Source: JANNMJ01 sp031397815 (lineage in GTDB: Bacteria; Bacteroidota; Bacteroidia; Cytophagales; Hymenobacteraceae). From it: a stretch of 12,644 bases of DNA. Shown piece by piece: positions 1-6,989 of this stretch. The position numbers and the translations under genes are program-made. Each line of letters starts with the position of its first letter. Positions within the stretch are counted from its first letter, which is position 1. Under the pieces are notes generated by a model. That model had not been told where the DNA came from and did no database searches. It saw only the letters and a list, made by a program, of their open reading frames with translations. The DNA is taken from assembly GCA_031397815.1 (NCBI GenBank), contig JANNMJ010000123.1:1-12644 (forward strand). The letters run 5' to 3'.

Positions 1-83
1 CCGCCCGCATGCGGTTGTGAATGCTGATCATCGCTGTTGCCGAACCCAGCCACATGCGGGCGGGCACAAGGCCACGCCCCTAC
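1..83. repeat. Palindromic (REP-like) intergenic repeat
   Basis: Bases 1-11 (CCGCCCGCATG) are the exact reverse complement of 53-63, so the segment can fold as a hairpin with a 41-base loop. Bases 5-14 (CCGCATGCGG) are also a perfect palindrome. The right side continues into a GC-rich string ending GCCACGCCCCTAC at about 72-84, the kind of sequence seen in interspersed repeats of high-GC genomes. The element is cut by the window edge, so its full length is unknown. The rest of 84-205 shows no gene and no convincing promoter. Confidence 0.5.
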
Positions 84-205
84 AGAGATGGCTGGCAATT
101 AAAACGCACCCGACAGGCGCTAACCGCCGTGAGGGGCAGAGCCGCGTGATAGCTTCCCCATAAGCTCCCTCCATTCCCCCCCCTTCTACCTCCCCCCAGA
201 ACCCC

Positions 206-1795
206 GTGACTCACCGCCTCCCCTCGCTCCTTCCGCGCCTCATCCTGTCAGTGGCTTTGCTCCTACCTGCCATCACCCGAGCGCAAGCCCTCCTCTACAA
301 CGGCGGCGGCATCCTGATGGTGAAGCCGGGCGCCACGCTCACCGTCAGCGGCGATTACCAGCACGCGCCAGGCGCCGTGCTCTACACCGAGGGCACGATG
401 CAGGTGACGGGCAGTGTCACGGGTAGTGCCGGTTCCGATATCGACATCAACATCGGGACGCTCGAAGTCGGCGGCGATTTCACGCACGAAGGCTACCTCT
501 ACAGCACCCGCACGGGGCGACTGGTAATGAACGGCCGCACCAATCAGAACCTGACCCTGCCGAGCGGCGCGCGCGACACGCTTGGGGGGTTGGTGGTCGA
601 TAAGCCCGTGCCCGGCGCCGATACGCTGCGGATAACGGGCGCGGTGAGGATCAAGGGGAACTTCGATTTACGGAGCGGGATGGTCCGGACGGCGCCGAAT
701 CGGGCCATCCTGCTGGAGACCAAAACCGCCACCGTGACCGGCGAACGGTCCGGCCGTTACGTGCAGGGCACTTTGCTGAGCCTCCGGTATAGCGCGAGCG
801 GCAACCAGCCGATTGATATGCAGAACGGGGTGACGATCAATCCCAGCGGCCAGAATCTGGGCTTGTTTTTCGTGGCACGGACGGCGGGGATGCGACAGCG
901 GTCGGTGAGTTATATCGACAACCCCGCGAACCCCGCCGACCGCTCCATCGACCAAGTCTGGTTTATCATCGTCGGGAACGGCGCCACCACCCCCGTTCCG
1001 CTCACCCTGAGCTGGCTTTCCGATAACGACAACGGCATCCCGGCGGCTGATTTCGCCCGCGCCACCGCGTGGAATTCCCTGCAATACCCCGCGCGTTGGC
1101 TGCCGGTCGCGCCGTATCAGGATGCCACCTCCCGCGCTATCACCGTCCTGACGACCGATCTCAACCGTCGATGGACCGTCGCGACCGCCGCCGCGCCCCT
1201 CCCCGTCGAGCTGGTTTCGTTCGATGCCACCCGCAACGGCACCGCCGCCCGCCTCACATGGGCCACGGCCTCAGAACAAAACAGCGCCTATTTCGAAGTA
1301 GAAGTCAGCCCCAACGGCCGCGATTTCCGACCCCTCCCCGCCTCCATCGGCCGCATCGCCGCGCAAGGCATCACCACCACACCCCACACCTACGCCACCT
1401 CTGACCCCGCCCTCCTCACCTACTCCACTGATCCCGTCTACTACCGTCTCCGCCAAGTAGATACCGACGGCACTGCCACCTTCTCCGAAGTAAAGGCGCT
1501 CCACATCGGCTCCACGCTGCCCGGCAAGCTCGCCGCTACGCTTTGGCCGAACCCATCGGGTATGGCCACCGGCGCGCAGCTTCACGTCACGCTCCCCACC
1601 GCCGCGCCCTTAACGGTGAGTCTTTTCGATGCCGTCGGGCGCCTGATTCAATCGCAAACCATCACTCCCACCGCCCCCGGCGCTCAAACGGTAGCCGTGC
1701 CGGGTGCTGAAGCCGAAACGGCTCTCGCGGCGGGGGTTTATACCGTGCAGGTTAGGCAAGGGGCTGAGACGGTGGTTCAGAGGTTGCTGCGGTAA
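206..1795 (+). CDS. T9SS-exported protein with C-terminal sorting domain
   Basis: This 529-residue secreted or cell-surface protein of unknown function is probably exported by the type IX secretion system. The GTG start at 206 is chosen because it supplies a signal peptide: a basic start, a Leu/Val-rich core and an AQA cleavage site near residue 28. The next Met (about residue 37) would lose it. Residues 30-330 are rich in short beta-strand-like repeats with alternating Gly, Thr and Val. Residues about 333-435 (from PLPVELVSFDA to VYYRLRQVDTDG) match the fibronectin-like stretch that often precedes a Por sorting domain in Bacteroidota. Residues 443-529 are the type A sorting domain, with WPNPSG, LFDAVGRLI and GVYTVQV motifs and a basic end. 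No catalytic motif is visible, so an adhesin or structural role is only a guess. It is the sole plus-strand protein gene and is followed by a repeat element, so it is likely monocistronic. Confidence 0.85.
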   Translation: MTHRLPSLLPRLILSVALLLPAITRAQALLYNGGGILMVKPGATLTVSGDYQHAPGAVLYTEGTMQVTGSVTGSAGSDIDINIGTLEVGGDFTHEGYLYSTRTGRLVMNGRTNQNLTLPSGARDTLGGLVVDKPVPGADTLRITGAVRIKGNFDLRSGMVRTAPNRAILLETKTATVTGERSGRYVQGTLLSLRYSASGNQPIDMQNGVTINPSGQNLGLFFVARTAGMRQRSVSYIDNPANPADRSIDQVWFIIVGNGATTPVPLTLSWLSDNDNGIPAADFARATAWNSLQYPARWLPVAPYQDATSRAITVLTTDLNRRWTVATAAAPLPVELVSFDATRNGTAARLTWATASEQNSAYFEVEVSPNGRDFRPLPASIGRIAAQGITTTPHTYATSDPALLTYSTDPVYYRLRQVDTDGTATFSEVKALHIGSTLPGKLAATLWPNPSGMATGAQLHVTLPTAAPLTVSLFDAVGRLIQSQTITPTAPGAQTVAVPGAEAETALAAGVYTVQVRQGAETVVQRLLR

Positions 1796-1855
1796 TAAAT
1801 CTCAGTCCCCAAAAAAAACTCCCCGCCCCGGAGGGGAGGGGTGGCCCGCAGGGCC

Positions 1856-1870
1856 GGGGGGGGGGGGGGG
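1856..1870 (+). repeat. Run of 15 G
   Basis: Fifteen consecutive G close the left arm of the inverted-repeat element. The equivalent place in the right arm reads GGGG-T-GGGG. The tract may be a true slippage expansion or a sequencing artefact; its exact length should not be trusted. Confidence 0.9.
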
Positions 1871-1913
1871 ACACGTATATACAGCCCGCCATGAGAACCC
1901 AACAGAGCGTTTG

Positions 1914-1991
1914 CCCAACCGCATTGCACAACCGCATTGCCCAACCGCATTGCCCAACCGCATTGCCCAACCGCATTGCCCAACCGCGTTC
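1914..1991 (+). repeat. Six tandem copies of a 13-bp unit
   Basis: The unit is CCCAACCGCATTG. Copies start at 1914, 1927, 1940, 1953, 1966 and 1979. Copies 1, 3, 4 and 5 are identical. Copy 2 has one change (CACAACC) and copy 6 ends GCGTTC. The units are directly adjacent with no spacers, so this is a minisatellite, not a CRISPR array. It lies wholly inside the inverted-arm element. Confidence 0.95.
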
Positions 1992-2070
1992 CCCACCCCG
2001 GCCCTACGGGCCACCCCTCCCCCAAGGGGGCGGGGAATCTGTTGTTAGTAGCTGAGGATTTTTACGCTTT

Positions 2071-2790
2071 CTAAACCAAATCAAACACGCTCTTCACCCC
2101 AAGCTTCCGCTGCGCGATAAACGGCTCCCCCAGCTCAAAACCGCCCAAATGCCCCATCTCCCGCGCCCGTGATTCGAGGAACCGCAGGAACTCCGGCGAC
2201 GAGATATACGTGTTCGGCTCGGTCGCGGAAGGGTCGAAGAATTGGGTGCGGTAGGCGAGAATGGCGTCGAGCTTCGTCTGCCAGTGGCCGCTGATATCGA
2301 CGATGAAGTCCGGCGTCAGCAGGCGGTCCTGGATGTAGTGATAGACGAGGCGCGGGCGCCACGGGGCTTGCGACTCGCCCTCATCGTTGAGGGTTTCGAT
2401 TTTGCGCAGGCCGCTCAGAAAGCACGCTTCCGAGACCAGCTCGGCGGCGCGACCGTGGTCGGGGTGGCGGTCAGAGGGGGCGTTGCAGAGGACGATATCG
2501 GGTTGCAAATCGCGGAGCTGCTGAATCACGGCAAGCTGCGATTCGCGGTCGTTGCGGAAGAAGCCGTCGGCCATTCCGAGGTTGCGGCGCACGCTCAGGC
2601 CCATCAGCCGCCCCGCGTCGAGGGCTTCCTGCATCCGGGTTTCGGGCGTGCCGCGCGTGCCCAATTCGCCGAGCGTCAGGTCGACGATGCCGGTGCGCTT
2701 GCCGCGCGCGGCCTCCGCGATGAGGGTGCCGCTACAGGCAAGTTCGGCGTCGTCGGGGTGGGCGGCGAAAGCCAGAAGGTCGAGTTTCAT
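2071..2790 (-). CDS. bshB1: Bacillithiol biosynthesis deacetylase BshB1
   Basis: This LmbE/PIG-L family zinc hydrolase (239 aa) removes the acetyl group from GlcNAc-malate to give GlcN-malate, the second step of bacillithiol synthesis in the cytoplasm. The zinc-binding motif AHPDDAE lies at residues 10-16 and the second metal/active-site motif HPDH at 109-112. Length and the start MKLDLLAFAAHPDD are typical of BshB1. The reading frame is open 63 bases further upstream, but the ATG at 2790 is preferred for two reasons. It puts HPDD at the usual place, and it overlaps the stop of the upstream M23 peptidase gene as ATGA, a translational-coupling arrangement. It is the last gene of its transcript; no U-rich hairpin follows. 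A BshB2-like or other PIG-L deacetylase is possible but less likely. Confidence 0.9.
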   Translation of the reverse strand: MKLDLLAFAAHPDDAELACSGTLIAEAARGKRTGIVDLTLGELGTRGTPETRMQEALDAGRLMGLSVRRNLGMADGFFRNDRESQLAVIQQLRDLQPDIVLCNAPSDRHPDHGRAAELVSEACFLSGLRKIETLNDEGESQAPWRPRLVYHYIQDRLLTPDFIVDISGHWQTKLDAILAYRTQFFDPSATEPNTYISSPEFLRFLESRAREMGHLGGFELGEPFIAQRKLGVKSVFDLV

Positions 2791-4058
2791 CGGATCCGAA
2801 GGTTGCGCCCGAGGCGCAGGGTTGTTTTGGGCGTGATGTTGTTGAGGCGGCAAAGCTGCGCGACGCTGACGTGGTACTTGCGCGAAATCTTCCCAAGGAT
2901 ATCGCCCTGCCGCACCTTATGGTATGCCACGTTCCGGCCCGCCGTCACCTGCCCCGGCCGCGCATAGCGCTGCGCCTTGTGGTAATAATCGAACAGCCCG
3001 GCGGTCACGTCGAGATCTTCCTTGCTGAGCTTCCGCCCGGGGAAATCGTAAATGGCGTTCGGGTTGAAGGGGTTGCCTTCGTAGCGCGTCTCGTAATGCA
3101 GATGCGACCCCGTCGAGCGCCCCGTCGAGCCGGCCCAGCCAATCAGCTCGCCCGCTTTCACGAACTGGCCGGGCTTCACGAGCGCCTTGCTCAAGTGCCC
3201 GAACAGTGTTTCGAGACCGTTGTAGTGGCGCAGCACGATGTAATTGCCGTAGCCGCGCCCGTCCCACTGCTGCACCCGCACCACGCCATCGAACGGCGCG
3301 CGCACGGAATCGCCGGTCTCGCAATCAATGTCCTGCCCGAAATGCCAGCGCCCCCACCGCGGCCCAAACGAGCTGGTGACGGGGGTTTTCGTCATCGGCA
3401 TCGTCGCGAGGCGCCCTTTCACGGGGTCCACGAGCTTCAGATGCACGGTATCCTTGAGGTGCCGCCCATCGACACGATACGGGTTGATGTAGCGCGAATC
3501 CCAGATGGCGTAATAACCGGCCACCTTAATCCAGCTCGAATCGACGAGCACTTCGTCGCTCATCTCCACAATCTGCTGCTCGCCGATGCCGAGGTCAATC
3601 GTCGAAGTGTCTTCGTTGACGATGTTCAGCTCCTTCGCCGGGTTGAAGTAAACCGATTGCGAGGCGTCCGACGAGTCGTCGGGCATCGCCTCCACCCGCA
3701 CCTCTACCAGCGTATCGGGCTTGATGTACTTGAGCTTCGGCGGCTGCACCTTGTAGAAATCACCGGAAGCCGACGGAATCGGCCCCGGCGGCGGCACCGA
3801 GATAGCCGGCACCGCCGGTCGCCGCACCGCCGCCGAGTGTCGGCGCGACTTACTGTGACTCGACCGCCGACGACGGCGCCGCGATTGGGCCGAGGCATCG
3901 AACGCATCGGTCAGCAAAACCAGCATAGCCAGCAGCAGCCCGACGGCGACGCGGAATCGAAGAGTGGGAAAACGCAAATTCGGAGTGGTTAGAGCGATAT
4001 CGATACGTCCGCTACGCCCGCCCTTTTCCAGAGCGGGCGTAGCAGACATCAAACTCAT
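2787..4058 (-). CDS. M23 metallopeptidase with C-terminal LysM domain
   Basis: This is a probable cell-wall hydrolase or divisome-linked LytM factor of the periplasm. With the ATG at 4058 it is 423 aa. A hydrophobic signal segment spans about 36-50, followed by a cleavage-like ASAQS, a strongly basic Arg/Ser stretch (60-80) and a Pro-rich linker. The M23 (LytM) domain covers about 225-335 and keeps the zinc ligands: H239 and D243 in HFGQDID, and H321 in GSHLHYE; H288 in GHLS is also present. A LysM peptidoglycan-binding module fills 379-423. The domain thus looks catalytically intact. The start is doubtful: the first 27 codons contain a perfect inverted repeat, and a TTG at 3977 would give a neat signal peptide. 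The gene follows trxB after 54 bases and overlaps bshB1 by ATGA. Confidence 0.88.
   Translation of the reverse strand: MSLMSATPALEKGGRSGRIDIALTTPNLRFPTLRFRVAVGLLLAMLVLLTDAFDASAQSRRRRRRSSHSKSRRHSAAVRRPAVPAISVPPPGPIPSASGDFYKVQPPKLKYIKPDTLVEVRVEAMPDDSSDASQSVYFNPAKELNIVNEDTSTIDLGIGEQQIVEMSDEVLVDSSWIKVAGYYAIWDSRYINPYRVDGRHLKDTVHLKLVDPVKGRLATMPMTKTPVTSSFGPRWGRWHFGQDIDCETGDSVRAPFDGVVRVQQWDGRGYGNYIVLRHYNGLETLFGHLSKALVKPGQFVKAGELIGWAGSTGRSTGSHLHYETRYEGNPFNPNAIYDFPGRKLSKEDLDVTAGLFDYYHKAQRYARPGQVTAGRNVAYHKVRQGDILGKISRKYHVSVAQLCRLNNITPKTTLRLGRNLRIR
4008..4046. repeat. Palindrome over the start of the M23 gene
   Basis: GCTACGCCCGC at 4011-4021 is the exact reverse complement of 4033-4043, with an 11-base loop. 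GTC and GAC outside the arms extend the stem past one mismatch. It falls inside the first 17 codons of the annotated M23 gene, where such a structure is unexpected. It looks like an interspersed intergenic palindrome. Confidence 0.7.
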
Positions 4059-4112
4059 AAGTAGCGACAGCCGCAGCCCGGCCGCCCCGCCCCATCGGGC
4101 GGTCAGACCAAA

Positions 4113-5048
4113 TTAGTGGTCGCCGCGCGCCGCCAAGAACCGCTCGGCATCCAGTGCCGCCATGCAGCCGGTGCCTGCCGCCGTCACGGCCTGCCGGTAG
4201 ACGTAATCCTGCACATCGCCGCACGCGAAAACGCCGTCGATATTCGTCTTCGTGGTGCCGGGGATGGTTTTGAGGTACCCGCTCTCGTCGTGCTCCACGT
4301 AAGGCTGGAAGATGGACGAGTTCGGCTCGTGCCCAATCGCCACGAAGAAGCCCGTCACGGGAATGATTTCCTCCACGCCCGTCGTGCGGTTGCACACGCG
4401 CACGCCTTCCACAGTGTGCTCGCCCATAATCTCTTCGGTGGTGGTGTTCCAGCGCACCTCGATCTTCGGGTTGTTCATCACCCGCTCCTGCATGATTTTC
4501 GAAGCGCGCATCTCGCCCTTCCGAATCAGCATGTACACTTTCGAGCAGAGGTTGGCGAGGTACGTGGCTTCTTCGCAAGCCGTATCGCCGGCACCCACGA
4601 TAGCCACTTCCTGATTACGGTAGAAGAAGCCGTCGCACACGGCGCAGGCGCTCACGCCGGAGCCGTTCAGCCGCGCTTCCGACTCCAAGCCCAGCCATTT
4701 CGCCGAAGCGCCAGTCGAGATGATGACCGTCTTCGCCTCAATTACGTGCTTCTCGTCGATGGTGACGCGGTGCGGGTAGCTCGAAAAATCGACGCTCGTC
4801 GCCAGCCCGTTGCGGATATCCGTCCCGAAGCGCTCAGCTTGGCGCTTCAAATCTTCCATCATCTGCGGCCCCATCACGCCATCGGCGTAGCCGGGAAAAT
4901 TCTCGACATCGTTGGTAATCATCAGCTGCCCGCCCGGCTGAAGACCCTGATACATCACGGGCTTCAAATTGGCGCGAGCGGCGTAGATGGCGGCCGTGTA
5001 GCCCGCCGGTCCGGAGCCGATGATGAGTAGGTTGACTTGCTCAGTCAT
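4113..5048 (-). CDS. trxB: Thioredoxin-disulfide reductase
   Basis: This flavoenzyme (311 aa) reduces thioredoxin with NADPH in the cytoplasm. The FAD-binding GSGPAG lies at residues 11-16. The redox-active CAVC is at 135-138, inside the NADPH domain as in low-molecular-weight TrxB. The NADPH-binding motif GAGDTA starts near 152. A C-terminal FAD motif FACGDV is followed by a Gly/Ala-rich helix. The ATG at 5048 is chosen because the FAD motif then sits at the standard distance; the 17-codon upstream extension has no family support. The gene lies 102 bases after the DUF6985-like gene and 54 bases before the M23 gene on the same strand. All catalytic residues are present, so it should be active. 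Confidence 0.95.
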   Translation of the reverse strand: MTEQVNLLIIGSGPAGYTAAIYAARANLKPVMYQGLQPGGQLMITNDVENFPGYADGVMGPQMMEDLKRQAERFGTDIRNGLATSVDFSSYPHRVTIDEKHVIEAKTVIISTGASAKWLGLESEARLNGSGVSACAVCDGFFYRNQEVAIVGAGDTACEEATYLANLCSKVYMLIRKGEMRASKIMQERVMNNPKIEVRWNTTTEEIMGEHTVEGVRVCNRTTGVEEIIPVTGFFVAIGHEPNSSIFQPYVEHDESGYLKTIPGTTKTNIDGVFACGDVQDYVYRQAVTAAGTGCMAALDAERFLAARGDH

Positions 5049-5120
5049 AGTGTTACAAGTTGAATCCGGGCGCAGGGTGGCGACCCGGAAAATGCGCAAA
5101 GGGTTGGTTGGTGGGTTGAT

Positions 5121-5160
5121 TCAGTTGGCGCCAGTCAGCGCCAGTTGGGGTCAGTTGGCG
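5121..5160. repeat. About four imperfect 10-bp direct repeats
   Basis: CAGTTGG recurs at 5122, 5142 and 5152, with a degenerate copy (CAGTCAG) at 5132, giving a 10-base period. The array runs into the last codons of the DUF6985-like gene, whose stop is at 5151-5153. No function is apparent. Confidence 0.6.
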
Positions 5161-5726
5161 AATCGCTCGGCGAAACGCATCAACATCTCGTCTTCTGAGT
5201 CAGGTTTCGCATAAGCATCGGCTTCCGTCAGATGCCCATCGATTTCGGAGACGCGCGTCAGCATCCGGCCTTGGCGGAACACGAGCTGCAAGCCGTGCTC
5301 CTGCTCCCAATCACAGTTACAATCGACCTGCACGTACAGGTCATGGTCGAGCGCGCCTTCGTGCGCTGGGCGGCGGCTGATATACACTTCCGTCGGGTGG
5401 ACGTACCGCCAGATGCTATCGGGGTTCGCCTCATCGACTTCCAGCGGCTCGATATCGCTCAGATCGACCATCTGCTCGTAGTTCGCGACCACGCGGGGCG
5501 TCGCGGCGCGGCGGTCGGTGGTGGTAAGCTGAAGGAAGGCGGTGAGCACCGCATCCGCCTCGGCCACAAATGCGGCTTCCTCGCCGCGCACCACATCCAT
5601 AAACGTGACTTCAAGCGGCATTCCGTCGAAAAACGGCATCCCCACCGGCTTATCGGCCACGTACCAATCGGCGAACGAGCGGTCCTGCGTCAGCGTGCCG
5701 AGCACGGTACTCTGTAACTCCGTCAT
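5151..5726 (-). CDS. DUF6985-like protein of unknown function
   Basis: The protein has 191 residues, with no signal peptide or membrane segment, so it is probably cytoplasmic. It is acidic, with an N-terminal part reading TLTQDRSFADWYVADKP and PFFDGMPLEVTF. The C-terminal half carries an IWRYVHPTEVYISRR stretch, a striking VDCNCDWEQEHGLQLVFRQG segment (residues about 132-151) and DGHLTEADAY. From memory this pattern belongs to the DUF6985 family, common in Hymenobacter and relatives, sometimes near toxin or immunity loci; the assignment is unverified. The Cys-x-Cys and the following Asp-Trp-Glu could be a functional site, but no reaction is known. It stands between the sigma factor gene and trxB on the same strand, separated from rpoD by a terminator. 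Short direct repeats lie on both sides. Confidence 0.8.
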   Translation of the reverse strand: MTELQSTVLGTLTQDRSFADWYVADKPVGMPFFDGMPLEVTFMDVVRGEEAAFVAEADAVLTAFLQLTTTDRRAATPRVVANYEQMVDLSDIEPLEVDEANPDSIWRYVHPTEVYISRRPAHEGALDHDLYVQVDCNCDWEQEHGLQLVFRQGRMLTRVSEIDGHLTEADAYAKPDSEDEMLMRFAERFAN

Positions 5727-5738
5727 TGGGTTGGGCGG

Positions 5739-5774
5739 GGGTTGACAAACGGGTTGAGAAGCGGATTGACAAGC
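5739..5774. repeat. Three imperfect 12-bp direct repeats
   Basis: Units begin at 5739 (GGGTTGACAAAC), 5751 (GGGTTGAGAAGC) and 5763 (GGATTGACAAGC). They lie 13-48 bases upstream of the DUF6985-like start codon, in its presumed 5' untranslated or promoter region. They could be a repeated protein-binding site or simple slippage DNA. Confidence 0.65.
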
Positions 5775-5812
5775 GATTCGGGCAAGCGCCCGGCGCAGGA
5801 GATAGATTCAGC

Positions 5813-5844
5813 AAAAAACCCCGGCCGGTAGGCCAGGGTTTTTT
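5813..5844 (-). terminator. Intrinsic terminator after rpoD
   Basis: A stem pairs 5813-5821 (AAAAAACCC) with 5836-5844 (GGGTTTTTT), then after one C-A mismatch GGCC with GGCC around a GGTA loop. It lies 27 bases past the rpoD stop and ends in six U on the minus strand. The A-run makes it potentially bidirectional. Confidence 0.9.
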
Positions 5845-5870
5845 CAGATATGTCGCAAAAGTAGGTTCGC

Positions 5871-6734
5871 TTAGCCCAGATACGGCTTCAGCGCCTTCGA
5901 GCGGGAAGTGTGGCGCAGGCGACGAATCGCTTTTTCCTTGATCTGCCGAACCCGCTCGCGGGTCAGCGCGAATTTCTCGCCGATTTCTTCGAGGGTCAGG
6001 GCGTGTTCGCCGTTGAGGCCGAAGTAGAGCGTGATGACGTCGCCTTCGCGCTTGGTGAGCGTGCTCAGGGCGCGCTGCACTTCTTTGCGGAGCGAATCCG
6101 ACATCAGCCCTTCATCCGGAGCGGCTTCGTCTTCGTCTTCGAGCACGTCGAGCAGGCGGTTCTCTTCGCCCTGCACGAACGGCGCGTCAACGGATACGTG
6201 ACGGCCCGAAATCTTGAGCGTATCGACAACTTCCGAGGTCGTCAGCTCCAGCACTTCGGCGATTTCTTCCGGGCTTGGCTCGCGCTCGAACTTCTGCTCC
6301 AGCTCCGAGAACGACTTGCTGATTTTGTTCAGCGAACCGACTCGATTCAGCGGCAGACGCACGATGCGGCTCTGCTCAGCCAATGCTTGCAGAATCGACT
6401 GGCGAATCCACCAAACGGCGTAGGAGATGAACTTGAAGCCACGCGTCTCGTCGAAGCGCTTGGCAGCTTTGATAAGGCCGAGGTTTCCTTCGTTGATCAA
6501 GTCGCCGAGCGACAGACCCTGGTTCTGGTATTGCTTCGCCACCGACACCACAAAGCGCAGGTTCGCCTTGGTCAGTTTTTCGAGCGCAATCTGGTCACCA
6601 TCCCGAATCCGCTGGGCCAGCGTCACCTCCTCATCCGGAGTGAGCAGATCCACTTTGCCGATCTCCTGCAGGTACTTGTCCAGCGACTGGCTTTCCCGGT
6701 TGGTGATCTGCTTGCTGATTTTTAATTGTCTCAT
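5871..6734 (-). CDS. rpoD: Primary sigma factor of RNA polymerase
   Basis: This 287-residue sigma-70 protein is of the compact Bacteroidota type without region 1.1. Region 1.2 spans about residues 13-47 (SLDKYLQEIGK, LTPDEE). Region 2 follows, with the core-binding DLINEGNLGLIKAAKRFD at 78-95 and the promoter-melting/-7 recognition helix FKFISYAVWWIRQSI at 100-114. Region 3 is about 120-200. Region 4, with the helix-turn-helix LTLEEIGEKFALTRERVRQ, lies at 246-264. Family knowledge says this factor recognises TAnnTTTG with an upstream TTG; two such promoters are visible in this window, at rpsO and tRNA-Met. The order rpsO-pnp-rpoD on one strand is one I recall from related genomes. A 255-base gap separates it from pnp, so it probably has its own promoter, but I see no good match there. 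Confidence 0.97.
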   Translation of the reverse strand: MRQLKISKQITNRESQSLDKYLQEIGKVDLLTPDEEVTLAQRIRDGDQIALEKLTKANLRFVVSVAKQYQNQGLSLGDLINEGNLGLIKAAKRFDETRGFKFISYAVWWIRQSILQALAEQSRIVRLPLNRVGSLNKISKSFSELEQKFEREPSPEEIAEVLELTTSEVVDTLKISGRHVSVDAPFVQGEENRLLDVLEDEDEAAPDEGLMSDSLRKEVQRALSTLTKREGDVITLYFGLNGEHALTLEEIGEKFALTRERVRQIKEKAIRRLRHTSRSKALKPYLG

Positions 6735-6868
6735 CGGGGCTGAGAATGTTAGTAGATATAGCCGATAGGAATCGAGCTAGGGAAACAATTGGAAGAAGGA
6801 ACCGCGCCGACGAACCGGGCTGAGGCCCCAAAAGTTCGCCGTGGAATCAGTACCAGAAAGCGGTTTTC

Positions 6869-6919
6869 ACAGATTCCGGTTCAAGCGCCGCCGGTTAAGG
6901 CTTCGCTCCCGGAATCTGT
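6869..6919. repeat. Perfect 11-bp inverted repeat between pnp and rpoD
   Basis: ACAGATTCCGG at 6869-6879 is exactly complementary to CCGGAATCTGT at 6909-6919, across a 29-base loop that can itself pair AAGC with GCTT. It lies 71 bases past the pnp stop and 135 bases before the rpoD start. On the minus strand no U-run follows, so it is not a standard terminator. A processing or stabilising 3' hairpin for the pnp message, or a repeat element, would fit. The rest of the 6735-6989 gap shows nothing else convincing. Confidence 0.7.
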
Positions 6920-6989
6920 AAGACCTGCTCAATCTGTGCCTATCAGCGGCTTAGACCTTTACTGATGCTGGCTGAAACTTGCTAACAGC

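Larger units (their letters stand above)
1820..2036. repeat. MITE-like element with 40-bp inverted arms
   Basis: The left arm (1820-1859) and right arm (1996-2036) are reverse complements over almost their whole length. The 27 bases at 1833-1859 match the right arm with one mismatch (GCA against GTA). Each arm also holds its own small hairpin, GGCCC-3 nt-GGGCC. Between the arms lie a run of 15 G, a short unique stretch and a 13-bp tandem array. The element fills the gap between two convergent genes and contains no credible ORF. No target-site duplication is obvious at the ends. A non-autonomous mobile element or a pair of interspersed palindromic repeats would both fit. Confidence 0.6.

Noticed and set aside
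1914..1991. Possible CRISPR array
   Set aside because: Units are 13 bp and directly adjacent, with no spacers and no cas genes nearby.
2791..2853. Upstream in-frame start for bshB1
   Set aside because: The extra 21 residues are unlike the family, and the ATG at 2790 overlaps the upstream stop as ATGA.
4087..4102. CCGCCC-CATC-GGGCGG hairpin after trxB as a terminator
   Set aside because: The stem is only six pairs and no U-run follows on the minus strand.
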